Source: JBOGNO01 sp050747245 (GTDB lineage: Bacteria > Acidobacteriota > Terriglobia > Acidiferrales > UBA7541). Taken from it: a stretch of 64,000 nucleotides of DNA. The stretch spans positions 1 to 64,000 of the forward strand of contig JBOGNO010000004.1 in the NCBI GenBank assembly GCA_050747245.1, given 5' to 3'. The notes beneath the pieces are model-generated. The model did not search any database. It was given only the letters and a program-made list of their open reading frames with translations, and was not told the origin of the DNA. Made by a program: the position numbers and the translations under genes. Positions within the stretch are counted from its first letter, which is position 1; every line of letters starts with the position of its first letter. Below are positions 38,378 to 48,437 of the stretch, in pieces.

Positions 38378-38454
38378 TGACAGAAACTTAGTGCACAAAG
38401 AAGAAGCGGGCAATAAGAAGCTTGGGCTGCGTGTCGAACTCTCTACTGGCGACG

Positions 38455-39003
38455 TCAAACTGATTCGGAAACGCAAGAAACTTGAGGCCGCGCAAGAGAC
38501 ATGACTTCTTGAGCCGCCGAATTCGGCAGTAACACCAAGAGCGTATAAATGCCCAGAGCTGCAGCGAGCGGCACGTGAAACAGAGCGATCACGCCCGCCA
38601 GGATCGCAACGACGCGCGCCCACGGCGGACGTTTGAGCAATTCCTATCCCGCGACCAAATAGCCCACTCCCACTGCCCCAAAGAAAAAGGCACCTACTGC
38701 GAAACTGAATTGGATCTGGCCGCCGAGCGGCAACCGCGAAGGAGTCCGGGCCTCACTTACAACAATGGTGTTAGGAATTCCAGAAAGGGCAAACCGGTAG
38801 ATCAAAAACATCCAAACGACAGCGAGCGGCCACAATCCGTCGGTAACGAGCCAAAGAAATCCGAGAATGGTAAGATGCCTTTCGAGTTGCAGGTACGCGG
38901 CACCAGCCCTGGACGGACCAACACCCGTGGAAAGGGATCTACCGCCCGCAGCGCAATACCGTGCATCGCCTCATGCGTTCGAACCGCACTTGTCACAGTA
39001 CAA
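38455..39003 (-). pseudogene. Zinc-ribbon membrane protein, decayed (two in-frame stops)
   Basis: A single frame of 183 codons runs from TTG 39003 (GAGAGG just upstream) to TGA 38455, broken only by TGA at 38973-38971 and TAG at 38646-38644. It begins YCDKCGSNA, stop, GDARYCAAGGR: a double-CxxC zinc ribbon in which the second pair has lost one Cys (CAAG for CxxC). After the ribbon come about four hydrophobic helices (LGFLWLVTDGLWPLAVVWMFLIY, FAVGAFFFGAVGVGYLVAG, WARVVAILAGVIALF, AALGIYTLLVLL). The TAG stands where related proteins have a Trp codon. Function of this membrane family is unknown. Confidence 0.75.
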
Positions 39004-39086
39004 TTCGCACCTCTCAAGACCGCCTGCACAAATAATACGTTGCTGTACAGGAATTGGTTCCGTAAGTAATACTGTATCCAGAACCA

Positions 39087-40073
39087 TCAGCGCGAGGCGC
39101 CGGTAGAATGAGAGAGAACGGCTTCGAAGAATAATCCCATGTGACGAAATTTCCGGAAACGCTGTTCGAGAAGTGTCCGCTGGTCGAAGCGTAGAATTTC
39201 GACAAGGTGCCTTTCAAGGATGGGAGCAAGCAACCGGGCCGTGGCCTCATGATCGGTGTGCGCTCCGCCTTCCGGCTCCGGAACGATCTCATCAATTAAT
39301 TTTAGCTCCAGCAAATCTCGGGCGGTAATGCGTAGCGCCTCAGCAGCCACTTCTGCCTTGGAGGCGTCGCGCCACATAATAGAGGCGCAGCCCTCCGGCG
39401 AGATTACCGAATAGATTGCGTTTTCAAGCATGAGAATGCGATCTCCAAGGGCAACTGCCAACGCGCCGCCGGAGCCGCCCTCTCCGGTAATGGTCACAAT
39501 CACGGGAATGGGAAGGCGCGACATTTCTTGAAGGTTTCTTGCGATAGCTTCCGCCTGTCCGCGTTCTTCCGCGTCTACTCCAGGGTAAGCTCCGGGCGTA
39601 TCCACGAATACCAATATCGGCCGGCCATACTTGGCAGCGAGCCGCATCGCCCGGAGTGATTTGCGATAGCCCTCCGGCTTGGCCTGTCCAAAATTGCGTG
39701 CGACCCGCTGACGTGTGTCGCGACCCTTTTGATGGCCCACGATCATCACCGGCCTGCCGCGAAATCGCGCCATTCCGCAGACCATAGCCCGATCATCGGC
39801 ATAATTCCTGTCTCCATGAATCTCGATAAAACCATCCGTCAACAGCCGGACGAGATCGAGTGTGTAGGGCCTCAAGGGGTGTCGCGCGACCTGCGTGCGC
39901 TGCCAAGCGCCCATGTGAGCATAGAATTGCCGCTTCAGCTCGGCAATTTCGATGCGCAGCCGCGCGAGGTCCTCATCGGCATCTTCACTCTCCGGACTCA
40001 GGCGCTGAAGGTCCTCTACGTCACGTTCGAGCTTTTCTATTTCACGCCTTCGCTCTTTGGGATCAGTCGTCAT
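39087..40073 (-). CDS. accA: Acetyl-CoA carboxylase carboxyltransferase alpha subunit
   Basis: 328 residues from ATG 40073 (MTTDPKERRREIEKLERDV). An N-terminal coiled coil leads into the crotonase-like transferase domain with HGDRNYADDRAMVCGMA, GHQKGRDTRQR, DTPGAYPGVDAEERGQ and GEGGSGGALAVALGDRILM, then SVISPEGCASIMWRD. It transfers CO2 from biotin to acetyl-CoA with AccD. It follows dnaE by 35 nt, an order also known from Escherichia coli. Confidence 0.96.
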   Translation of the reverse strand: MTTDPKERRREIEKLERDVEDLQRLSPESEDADEDLARLRIEIAELKRQFYAHMGAWQRTQVARHPLRPYTLDLVRLLTDGFIEIHGDRNYADDRAMVCGMARFRGRPVMIVGHQKGRDTRQRVARNFGQAKPEGYRKSLRAMRLAAKYGRPILVFVDTPGAYPGVDAEERGQAEAIARNLQEMSRLPIPVIVTITGEGGSGGALAVALGDRILMLENAIYSVISPEGCASIMWRDASKAEVAAEALRITARDLLELKLIDEIVPEPEGGAHTDHEATARLLAPILERHLVEILRFDQRTLLEQRFRKFRHMGLFFEAVLSHSTGASR

Positions 40074-40108
40074 AAAGTTCGGCAATTTCCAGGCTGACCG
40101 CGTGGTCG

Positions 40109-43100
40109 CTATTTCGTCACTGCAACAGAATCGGTGCCGCAGATTTCGCGCATGGCTCCAAGAAACGACTCATCGGGCTGAACTTTCTTTTCCGACTGTA
40201 GCACGGCAATTGTGCCATCAGATTGCACCAACTCGAATGCTACTTGGCATTGCCCCGGGCAGCTGGCAATGAGTTGTTGGAGCCGATCAAGTATACTTGC
40301 ATCGAGAGAGCTTGCGGACACACGGAGACGCAGTGAGCGCGGAGAGATTTCGGCGACGTCATCGAGGCGGCGCGCGTCGGCGACAACAATGCGCGTTCCG
40401 ACCTCCTCAACACTGACTCTTCCCTTGACGAGCATCGGCGTAGCAGCCTCGAAAACTGCCTCCAGCTTTGCAAACATCTGCGGAAAGACCAGAAGTTCGA
40501 CGACCCCTGTGCGATCCTGAAGCGTGTAGATTGCCCAGCGATCCCCCTTCTTTGACCGCATGGACCGCGCTTGCACCACTATGCCCGCGATTATAACGTC
40601 TGCACCATTGCGCACATTTTCCAGCGACTCCAACCGGGCAGCACCGAGCCCTTTCAACCGTCCCGCGTATTTGTCGAGAGGATGCCCGGAGACAAAGAAA
40701 CCCAAGACTTCGTATTCCCCCTTCAGGCGCTGTGCCTCGTCCCAATCTTCGACATCCGGAAATTCAGGCACGGCAACCTCGGGAGGCCATTCCCCACTGC
40801 CCAACAGGTCTTTCTGTCCGCTGGTTTGATCCCTCCAGTATTTCTGCGCGGATTCAAGAGCCTTATCAATGCAGGTTGTAAGTCGTGCGCGATTTGCTTG
40901 CGGATCGAGCGAATCCAGGGCGCCGGCTTTCACCAAACTTTCCACGGTTCTCTTGTTTAGAAACCTGGGGCCGACGGCCTGACAAAAACCATACAGCGTA
41001 AGAAAATTCCCGTTTCTCTCACGCGCCTCGCAAATCGCTTTGGCCGTTCCCTCGCCGACGTTCTTGATCGCGGCAAGTCCGAATCGCATTTCCTCTTGCC
41101 CGACAGGAGTGAAATGCAGAGAACTTTCGTGAACATCTGGCCCCAGGACGCGAATTCCTATTCCCCTCGCTTCATGAATGTACTTGACGACGTTTTCCGC
41201 GTTGCCTGTCTGGGATGTGAGCAGCGCAGCCATGAACTCCGTCGGGAAATTTACTTTCAAGTATGCAGTCTGGTATGCGAGCAGCGCATAGGCGCAGGCG
41301 TGCGCCTTCGGAAACCCGTAGCGGCCAAACTCCTCCATCAGGTTGAATAGTTTCTCAGCCTTTCGGGCCGGAACCTTCCGGGCGGCGCATCCAGACAGGA
41401 ACTTTTCCCGCTGCGCTGTCATTACTTCTTGCTTCTTCTTACCCATCGCGCTGCGCAAAATATCCGCTTCGCCTAGCGAAAAGCCGGCAAGGCGATTCGC
41501 GATTTGCATTACGTGCTCCTGATAGACGATCACGCCGCAGGTGTCCGCTAGAATCTGTTCGAGTTCGGGCAGTTCATATGTGACTTTTTTCTTCCCCTGT
41601 TTGCGTGCGATGAAATCGTCGATCATCCCGCCTTGGATTGGTCCAGGACGATAGAGGGCGTTCAGCGCCGTCAAATCTTCAATCTTTGTCGGCTGGTAGC
41701 GCTTTAGAATGTCCCGCATGCCGTGTGATTCAAATTGGAAAATACCGCTCGTTTCGCCGCGAGAAAAAATTTCATAGCTCTTCGGATCGTCCAGCGGAAT
41801 CGTAGACAGTTCCAAATCAATGTTGCGATGTTGCTTGATCAGCGCGACTGCGTCATAAAGGACCGTGAGGGTGGTCAACCCGAGAAAATCCATTTTCAAA
41901 AGGCCGATGCGGCCGAGAGCGTTCATGTCGTACTGAGTGGAAATCTCATCCTTGTTTGATTTGTAGAGCGGAACGAGCTCACTGAGCGGCTGCGGAGAGA
42001 TGACCACGCCAGCGGCGTGAGTGGAGGCATGGCGCGCCAAACCTTCGAGCCGTTTTGCAACCTCTATCATTTCTTTTGCCCGCTCATCGCTCGCTATTCT
42101 CTCGCGCAATTGCGGGGATTGCTCAATTGCTTCTGCGATTTTGATCTTGAGCTGGTTGGGCACCAACTTCGCAATTCGGTCCACTTCGCCGAACGGCATG
42201 TCGAGGGCGCGGCCCACGTCTTTAATCGCGGCCCGTGCCGCCAGCGTTCCAAACGTGATGATCTGTGCGACATTCGCGGCGCCGTATGTCTGGCGAACGT
42301 AATCAATCACTTCACCGCGGCGGCGTTCGCAGAAGTCAATGTCGATGTCGGGAAGCGAAACTCGCTCGGGATTCAGAAAACGCTCGAAGAGTAAATCGTA
42401 TTGCAGCGGATCCACGTCGGTAATTTGCAGCGAGTAGCTCACTAGGCTCCCCGCCGCCGAGCCGCGGCCCGGCCCAACCGGAATCCCCTGCGCCCGTGCA
42501 TAATGGATGAAATCCCATACGATCAGAAAATAGCCTGCGAATCGCATTTTCTGAATCATCTGGATTTCGCTATCGAGACGCCGCTCATACGCAGCGAGAG
42601 GTTGGCGAAGGCTCCCGTCCTGAGCAAGTTTCTCGAGTGTCGCACGCCGCCGAGCGAAGCCCTCACGGACTACTGCCTCAAAATACGAGTCGGCTGTTTG
42701 GCCTTCGGGTACCTTGAATTCCGGAAAGGGATTCTGCACGCGCTCGATCTTCACGTGACACCGATCGGCAATGGCCAAAGTGCGGGACATCGCGTCCGGC
42801 AGCTCGCCAAATACCTGAGCCATCTCTTCTGCAGACTTGAAATAGAATTGGTCCGTTGCAAATTTCATTCGCTGGGGATCACTCATCGTCTTGCCCGTTT
42901 GGATGCAAAGCAGGACGTCTTGCGCATGGGCGTCGGACTTCGCCAAATAATGGCAGTCGTTGGTGGCTACAAGCGGGATCCCAGTCTCGCGGCTGAGTCT
43001 GACTAGGTCTTGGTTGATGCGCTGTTCGACGGCGATGCCCTGGTCCTGGACCTCCAGGAAGAAATTCCCCTTTCCAAAAATCTCTTGAAGGCGGTAAGCA

Positions 43101-43576
43101 GATTCCCGTGACTTATCGTGCCGCTCATGGAGGACGTGTTCCGTGACTTCTCCGCGCATACAGGCGGAGAGAGCAATCAGTCCGCGGCTGTGTTTCGCTA
43201 GAAGTTCATGGTCCACGCGAGGCTTGTAATAAAAGCCGTCCAGGAAGGCCGTGGAGACCAGCTTGATGAGATTGTGGTAGCCCTCGTTCGTCTCACAGAG
43301 CAGGACAAGATGATTGGAGCGTTCCGCGTCGTTGCCCCGATTCTTGTGGTTGTCGGGCGCGACATACACTTCGCATCCAATAATCGGTTTCACTCCCCGC
43401 GCGGTCGCTTCGTGGAAGAAATTCGCTGCGGCAAACAGGTTGCCATGGTCGGTCACGGCGACTGCAGGCATCTTCTGCCGCGCGGCTTCCTCCACAAGTT
43501 CCGTGATACCACACGCGCCGTCGAGAAGTGAGTAATCCGTGTGTAGGTGGAGATGAACAAATCCTGGGGCACTCAT
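40109..43576 (-). CDS. dnaE: DNA polymerase III alpha subunit
   Basis: 1155 residues, DnaE1 type. The PHP domain starts FVHLHLHTDYSLLDGACG. The polymerase core has GPGRGSAAGSLVSY and catalytic aspartates in SLPDIDIDFCERRRG (residues 410 and 412-414), with the third near 560 in LLKMDFLGL. A helix-hairpin-helix and an OB fold (about 980-1060, VIIAGIVVQARSMRSKKGDRWAIYTL) complete the enzyme. It is the replicative polymerase catalytic subunit. It sits between a hypothetical gene and accA. Confidence 0.97.
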   Translation of the reverse strand: MSAPGFVHLHLHTDYSLLDGACGITELVEEAARQKMPAVAVTDHGNLFAAANFFHEATARGVKPIIGCEVYVAPDNHKNRGNDAERSNHLVLLCETNEGYHNLIKLVSTAFLDGFYYKPRVDHELLAKHSRGLIALSACMRGEVTEHVLHERHDKSRESAYRLQEIFGKGNFFLEVQDQGIAVEQRINQDLVRLSRETGIPLVATNDCHYLAKSDAHAQDVLLCIQTGKTMSDPQRMKFATDQFYFKSAEEMAQVFGELPDAMSRTLAIADRCHVKIERVQNPFPEFKVPEGQTADSYFEAVVREGFARRRATLEKLAQDGSLRQPLAAYERRLDSEIQMIQKMRFAGYFLIVWDFIHYARAQGIPVGPGRGSAAGSLVSYSLQITDVDPLQYDLLFERFLNPERVSLPDIDIDFCERRRGEVIDYVRQTYGAANVAQIITFGTLAARAAIKDVGRALDMPFGEVDRIAKLVPNQLKIKIAEAIEQSPQLRERIASDERAKEMIEVAKRLEGLARHASTHAAGVVISPQPLSELVPLYKSNKDEISTQYDMNALGRIGLLKMDFLGLTTLTVLYDAVALIKQHRNIDLELSTIPLDDPKSYEIFSRGETSGIFQFESHGMRDILKRYQPTKIEDLTALNALYRPGPIQGGMIDDFIARKQGKKKVTYELPELEQILADTCGVIVYQEHVMQIANRLAGFSLGEADILRSAMGKKKQEVMTAQREKFLSGCAARKVPARKAEKLFNLMEEFGRYGFPKAHACAYALLAYQTAYLKVNFPTEFMAALLTSQTGNAENVVKYIHEARGIGIRVLGPDVHESSLHFTPVGQEEMRFGLAAIKNVGEGTAKAICEARERNGNFLTLYGFCQAVGPRFLNKRTVESLVKAGALDSLDPQANRARLTTCIDKALESAQKYWRDQTSGQKDLLGSGEWPPEVAVPEFPDVEDWDEAQRLKGEYEVLGFFVSGHPLDKYAGRLKGLGAARLESLENVRNGADVIIAGIVVQARSMRSKKGDRWAIYTLQDRTGVVELLVFPQMFAKLEAVFEAATPMLVKGRVSVEEVGTRIVVADARRLDDVAEISPRSLRLRVSASSLDASILDRLQQLIASCPGQCQVAFELVQSDGTIAVLQSEKKVQPDESFLGAMREICGTDSVAVTK

Positions 43577-43659
43577 GAGCCACTATTCTAAACCACGATG
43601 CGAGCAGAGACCAACGACTTCCCGCGAAGCTGGACAACCTGGGATTGAGAAATGCAGTC

Positions 43660-44220
43660 CTATGGGCGCGGCCAGAACCCTTGGCCCCACTCAATGGCTT
43701 TCTCAAGGAGCGGGCGCAATGCAGGATCATCGTCCCAGTCGGCGAACAATAGAGCCACCCGGCGGCTCTCGCAAAGCGGCTCCAAAACATCGCAGAGAAT
43801 CATCAGGGACAAGCTTTTGTTCCCACGCCTGCACAGCATTTCAAGAAGCGCCTTCAATTCAGAGAGCGTCCCAGCAGGGAACACTTCTCCGGAGGCGACC
43901 ATTGTGAACCAAGCACAGAAGCTCCTGCCCAAAGAATGGCCAAATTTTGTGTCAGATGCAGACTCAATTAACAAGAATGCACGTTCGAAGTAGGTGTGGA
44001 CATACGATGCAACCTCACGTAGCAGCGACGCATTGAAGCGCGCATTGAATTCGATGAGCGCATCCAGGGATGCTTGCCCGATTCGAAGATCGTCAGATGC
44101 AAGCCATTCACGACACTGGGAAACGGAAAGCTCGCTCCCTCCCGAGACAAGGGAATGAATTTCTTCGAGCGCTTTCGTGGTCGAAATCAGATTCTCCCTT
44201 CGTTGCCCTCTCCGATTCAT
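43660..44220 (-). CDS. Hypothetical helical protein
   Basis: 186 residues, unrecognised. The sequence is mostly alpha-helical with many Leu/Ala/Glu (ALEEIHSLVSGG, SLDALIEFNARFNASLLREVASYVHTYF, LSELKALLEMLCRRGNKSLSLMILCDVL), which recalls HEAT-like or helical-bundle proteins. No signal peptide, membrane segment or catalytic motif is seen. It lies 18 nt after the nucleotidyltransferase stop, so it is probably in the same operon, 83 nt before dnaE. Confidence 0.65.
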   Translation of the reverse strand: MNRRGQRRENLISTTKALEEIHSLVSGGSELSVSQCREWLASDDLRIGQASLDALIEFNARFNASLLREVASYVHTYFERAFLLIESASDTKFGHSLGRSFCAWFTMVASGEVFPAGTLSELKALLEMLCRRGNKSLSLMILCDVLEPLCESRRVALLFADWDDDPALRPLLEKAIEWGQGFWPRP

Positions 44221-44238
44221 CGAGCTTGCTTGCCAAGC

Positions 44239-45798
44239 TCATCGTTTGTGCTTCCGGGCTGACTTTCGCGGCTTTACAACGCGAGGCCGAATCTTCCTGC
44301 CCGCCCTTTGGCGTCTCCTCGCGGGCTTGGTGGGCTCTGACTTATGCGACTGAGCCGCGAGCCCGGCCGGAGCAATGGCTCCGGAACGGGCGGTTGTTTT
44401 TTCGGATGACGCCTTCTCCGCCTCCTGCGTGCGCGCAGCTTCCTGCTTGGCCGCCGCCTTTTTCTGAATGGCCGCTTTGGCTTTCTTCTTTTCCTCTTTT
44501 GGCTTCTTCTTCGGCTCTTCCTTGATTCCCGCCAGCTGTTTCAAAAGCTTGGTCCGTTCAATGGGATTCTTGCCGCGTCCACGAAGTTGAAGTTCAAACA
44601 GATCCCCGAGGATCTTGTCAAACTTAGTGCCCCGAGGGATGCCCAGGGAATCGAGCTCGGCAGCCGGCAAGCTAAGCCGCAGCGGGCGCCACTTGGTCAT
44701 GTAGTTGCGGATTTTGGCAAGCGCCCTGGGATTCGGATACTCCGTTTGTAGGAACGCGAGCACTTCAAGCGGCGTCTTCGCCAACAAAAAATATGCATCG
44801 CGAGCTGCACTGGTCTTGCGGCCTTTGAGTAATCTCAGAAGATTCTGCGCCTGCGGCTCGAGCGAGGCCAGGGCCTCGATTTCTGCGGCGCGAAAACCGA
44901 GCTTGTGCAGCGCCCCCATTCGTTCGCGCGGCTTCAATCGGGAGAGAGTGTAAAATATCGTAGGATTAGCGAGTCGGGGGCGCAAGCCAAGTTCGAGAAT
45001 TCCTTCCTTCACGCGGTTGAGTCGCGTAAGTTTCTCGTATGCTGGCTTCCGGCGCGCTAGGCTCGGATGAATTATGGTGAGAAATCCTTTTGCTTCCCAA
45101 GCCTTCAGGATGCCCGAGGGATTATCCTCACGGCCGAGTTGTCGCAACTCTCGGCCGGCTTCTTCGGGCGGAATCGTTTGATCGAGTTCTCTGGTCATCG
45201 CCAAATCAAACCATTCCTGCGTGCGCGATTCCATCTTGAAGTCCATGCGGACGCAATAGCGGAGGATGCGCATCAACCGCGCGGGCTGGTTCGTGAAGGC
45301 ATGAATCGATAGAGCACGAACTTCTCGTCGTTCCAGATCCGCGAGCCCATTGGTCGGGTCCAGCAATAGCCCGCGCGATGCCAGATTCAAGGAAATCGCA
45401 ACCGCATTCATCGAAAAATCACGGCGACGAAGGTCTTCCATAATGCCCGCGAACCGCAGCTCGGGCTTGGTTCCCGGCCGCTCATAAATCTCATCTCGGG
45501 CCGCAGAAATTGAACCATCGCAGTCTCCAGCAAAAACAATCTCGAAATGGCGCAAGCGTTCGTCCTCGGAAACGATTCGCGCCCCGCCCTTCTCGAGCTC
45601 ACGCACAATACGGACTGGATTGCCCTCCACTATAAAATCGAGATCCCGGATGGGCATCCCGGAAATCAGGTCGCGCACGGCGCCACCTGTCAGGTACACG
45701 TTGGCCTCTTGCGAAGCCGCCAGCTCTTGCACGCGTTCAAGTGCTGCGCGCTGTTCCGGCGAGAGCCGGCTTTCCAGCATGTACATGTAATCGGGCAT
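44239..45798 (-). CDS. cca: CCA-adding/poly(A)-polymerase-type nucleotidyltransferase with basic tail
   Basis: 519 residues from ATG 45798, with AGAGGAAA just upstream. The class II head is intact: VYLTGGAVRDLISGMPIRDLDFIVEG (GG and the DxD metal pair), RRDFSMNAVAISL and the NQPARLMRILRYCVRMDF neck. The body to about 410 is helical. The last 110 residues are a Lys/Ala/Arg/Glu-rich tail (KKKPKEEKKKAKAAIQKKAA, ending RKSARKHKR), unusual for the family. It may mature tRNA 3' ends or add A residues; motifs alone do not separate the two. Since selC here encodes its own CCA, the enzyme may act in repair. Confidence 0.88.
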   Translation of the reverse strand: MPDYMYMLESRLSPEQRAALERVQELAASQEANVYLTGGAVRDLISGMPIRDLDFIVEGNPVRIVRELEKGGARIVSEDERLRHFEIVFAGDCDGSISAARDEIYERPGTKPELRFAGIMEDLRRRDFSMNAVAISLNLASRGLLLDPTNGLADLERREVRALSIHAFTNQPARLMRILRYCVRMDFKMESRTQEWFDLAMTRELDQTIPPEEAGRELRQLGREDNPSGILKAWEAKGFLTIIHPSLARRKPAYEKLTRLNRVKEGILELGLRPRLANPTIFYTLSRLKPRERMGALHKLGFRAAEIEALASLEPQAQNLLRLLKGRKTSAARDAYFLLAKTPLEVLAFLQTEYPNPRALAKIRNYMTKWRPLRLSLPAAELDSLGIPRGTKFDKILGDLFELQLRGRGKNPIERTKLLKQLAGIKEEPKKKPKEEKKKAKAAIQKKAAAKQEAARTQEAEKASSEKTTARSGAIAPAGLAAQSHKSEPTKPARRRQRAGRKIRPRVVKPRKSARKHKR

Positions 45799-45855
45799 GC
45801 TTTCCTCTGCCTCCAAGCAAGATGCGCTCCCCGGGAGCGCGTCTCCGCTGCGCTG

Positions 45856-46740
45856 TTAAGCCCGCGGGTGATGCTCCTTGTAAACTTGTCTCAACCGGTC
45901 CTGGGCAACATGCGTGTAAATCTGGGTGGTCGTGATGCTCGAATGCCCCAAAAGCATCTGAACAGATCGAAGATCAGCTCCGCGCTCCAGCAAATGAGTG
46001 GCAAAGCTGTGCCGCAGCTTGTGTGGAGAGAGCCGCATGCGGAGACCAGCGCGTTGCCCATATCTGGAGAGCAATCGCCAAAAATTCTCGCGCGCGAATC
46101 GCCCACCACGATTATTGAGAAACAAGACGTCCGCTTTGCGGTTGCGCAGTAACTCTGGCCGCGACGAGCGCAGATAGTTCCGCACGGCCTCTAGCGCCGG
46201 GCGGCCTACCGGAACGAGCCTCTCTTTGTCGCCTTTGCCAACGCAACGCAACACGCCGCTCTCGAAGTTCAAATCGGAGATCTTCAGATGAAGGAGCTCT
46301 GACACGCGCAGTCCGGAGGAATAGAGCATCTCAATCATCGCTCTATCGCGTAAACCGAGAATCGTATCAGTGTCAGGAATTGCAAGCAGTTGTTCCACCT
46401 CGTCAATGCTCAGGTATGCCGGAAGCCGCGAGCGAAACTTGGGCGATTCAAAATGTTGCGCCGGGTCCTCCTTGATCTCTCCCTCCGACAGGAGAAAACG
46501 GAAAAACTGCCTCAGCGATACCATGTGTCTTGCCACTGTCCGGCTATCCAGCTTGCAGTAATAGAGAGACGCCAGAAAATCGACGATCTCAGATCGCCGC
46601 ACATTTTGAACATTTGCCTTCCGCTTCGAGATAAAGGCCGCAAATTTTTTCAGGTCGCGCCGGTAGGCCGCGATCGTGTTTTCTGAGAGCCCCTTCTCGA
46701 CTCGCAGGTAGCTCAAAAAAGCGTGAACTTGACCTTCCAT
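45856..46740 (-). CDS. xerD: Tyrosine recombinase XerD/XerC type
   Basis: 294 residues: an N-terminal SAM-like core-binding domain (LSYLRVEKGLSENTIAAYRRDL) and a catalytic domain with Arg in SSGLRVSELLHL, HKLRHSFATHLLERG, LGHSSITTTQIYTHV (nucleophile Tyr near 278). Xer recombinases resolve chromosome dimers at dif. The start ATG lies 12 nt behind the murJ stop. No neighbouring att or integrase cargo is seen, so a housekeeping role is likely. Confidence 0.93.
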   Translation of the reverse strand: MEGQVHAFLSYLRVEKGLSENTIAAYRRDLKKFAAFISKRKANVQNVRRSEIVDFLASLYYCKLDSRTVARHMVSLRQFFRFLLSEGEIKEDPAQHFESPKFRSRLPAYLSIDEVEQLLAIPDTDTILGLRDRAMIEMLYSSGLRVSELLHLKISDLNFESGVLRCVGKGDKERLVPVGRPALEAVRNYLRSSRPELLRNRKADVLFLNNRGGRFARENFWRLLSRYGQRAGLRMRLSPHKLRHSFATHLLERGADLRSVQMLLGHSSITTTQIYTHVAQDRLRQVYKEHHPRA

Positions 46741-46752
46741 GATCTCGCCGCG

Positions 46753-48396
46753 TCACTCCAGACCCAGCGGAGCCCCCACCTCATCTGAACCAATCTGCCG
46801 CCGCTCTCGCCATACTTCCATCACCTCGCCAATCTCCTCGCAATTAAATATCCGCGCAAAGAGCCAATACACTCCGGCTGCCGTGCCGATCATTGCCGCC
46901 AGCCAGATCGCCGCGGTAAGAGAATGTCGGAGCGTCAATCCATTCCAGATTCGCAGCATCGCCACGCAAAAAAGTCCCATCGCCCCCGCAGACGCTGCTA
47001 TCTTGCCGAGCGACTTCGCCACTCCGCGAGCGCCCAGCCGCCCGAAGCGCTTCCGAAAAATTACAAAGAGCAGAAAAAAATTGAAATAAGAAGAAACCGA
47101 AGTCGCCAGAGCCGGGCTTCCATTCCGCAGCACTCGGAAAAACAGAAAAAGAAAAATGATATTGAGCATCACATTCAGAAGCATGGCGCAAGCTGCGACC
47201 ATGACCGGAGTGCGCGTATCGCGCCGCGAATAGAACGCCGGGACAATGAGCTTCACGGCCGCAAATCCGGGCAAGCCAAGAGCGTAAAAAAGTAGCGCGC
47301 GAGAAGTCATCACCGCAGACTCGCGGATGAATTGGCCGTGTTCGAAAAGCACTTGAACGATTGGTGTGCGCAGCACGACAAGGCCCGCGGCGGCCGGCAA
47401 CGTCAAAAAAGAAACAAGACGCAGCGCAAACGTCAGCGTGCGCTTGTGTGCGTCGAAATCGCCGGCAGCGGCTTGATGCGACATCAAGGGCAGAATCGCC
47501 GTTGACACCGCAATTGCAAAGCTGCCCAGAGCGAGTTCCATCACGCGGTCTGCCACGTAGAGCGAGGTTACGCTGCCCTGTGGCATGCGCGCGGAAGTGG
47601 CGAATACCGTATCGACGAAGAAATTTATCTGAAACACGCCGATGCCCACAAACCCCGGTAACATCAATCGGAATACCTGCCGGATTCCGGGATCCCTTAA
47701 AGAAATCTCCGGTCGGAACCGCATTCCTTTTCGCCAGAGTGCCGGCAGTTGAACCCCGAGTTGTAGTAGTCCGCCGGCGAGGACTCCCACCGATAGAGCA
47801 ACCGCCGGACTTCGGTACGACACCGGAGCAAATTTCATGATTGGCCCGTAAACCGTGCCGAATGAAAATGCGATAATCGAGATATTGAAGAGTATCGGCG
47901 TCGAAGCCGGCAAACCGAACTCGTGGAAACTGTTCAGGATGGCCGTGGCGAGCGCCGCCAGGCCGATGAAAAATACGTACGGAAAAATAATCCGATTCAG
48001 GTAGACCGCCAGGCCCCAGTGAGCGGCGTTGCCCCCAAGAAGCGTGAAGATCCGAATCACGGCGGGCGAAAAAGCCGTGCCGAGAGCGGCGATCAGCACT
48101 AGTAAGGCGGCCAGCGTCCAGAAAAGGCGATTCGCGAATTCCCAGACCTCCTCTCGCGGCTTTTCTTTGAGATAACCAGCAAAAACGGGTATGAACGCGG
48201 CTGTGAGCGAACCCTCGCCGACTAACCGACGAAGCAGGTTCGGAATTCGAAACGCAAGAATGAAGGAATCTGCCGCTGGAGAGGTTCCCAGAAGCATCGT
48301 GATCCGCTGGTCGCGTAAATATCCACAAATGCGGCTTGCCAGTGTGGCGAGGGTGATGATCCACGCGGATTTTAGAATATGCCGCTTTTCGGTCAA
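46753..48396 (-). CDS. murJ: Lipid II flippase MurJ
   Basis: 547 residues with about fourteen hydrophobic helices. LASRICGYLRDQRITMLLG, DSFILAFRIPNLLRRLVGEGSLTAAFIPVF and AVSTAILPLMSHQAAAGD are the MurJ/MviN signatures. It moves lipid II across the inner membrane for wall synthesis. The start appears to be TTG 48396, 114 nt from the divergent plus-strand gene. It is followed by xerD in a probable operon. Confidence 0.94.
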   Translation of the reverse strand: MTEKRHILKSAWIITLATLASRICGYLRDQRITMLLGTSPAADSFILAFRIPNLLRRLVGEGSLTAAFIPVFAGYLKEKPREEVWEFANRLFWTLAALLVLIAALGTAFSPAVIRIFTLLGGNAAHWGLAVYLNRIIFPYVFFIGLAALATAILNSFHEFGLPASTPILFNISIIAFSFGTVYGPIMKFAPVSYRSPAVALSVGVLAGGLLQLGVQLPALWRKGMRFRPEISLRDPGIRQVFRLMLPGFVGIGVFQINFFVDTVFATSARMPQGSVTSLYVADRVMELALGSFAIAVSTAILPLMSHQAAAGDFDAHKRTLTFALRLVSFLTLPAAAGLVVLRTPIVQVLFEHGQFIRESAVMTSRALLFYALGLPGFAAVKLIVPAFYSRRDTRTPVMVAACAMLLNVMLNIIFLFLFFRVLRNGSPALATSVSSYFNFFLLFVIFRKRFGRLGARGVAKSLGKIAASAGAMGLFCVAMLRIWNGLTLRHSLTAAIWLAAMIGTAAGVYWLFARIFNCEEIGEVMEVWRERRQIGSDEVGAPLGLE

Positions 48397-48437
48397 TCGG
48401 CAAAGGCCCTGCGCCTAACCCTTTAGTCACCAATAAG

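Noticed and set aside
38971..38973. In-frame TGA read as selenocysteine because selC is present
   Set aside because: The TGA is followed further on by a TAG in the same frame and a zinc ligand is lost, so decay explains it better than Sec decoding.
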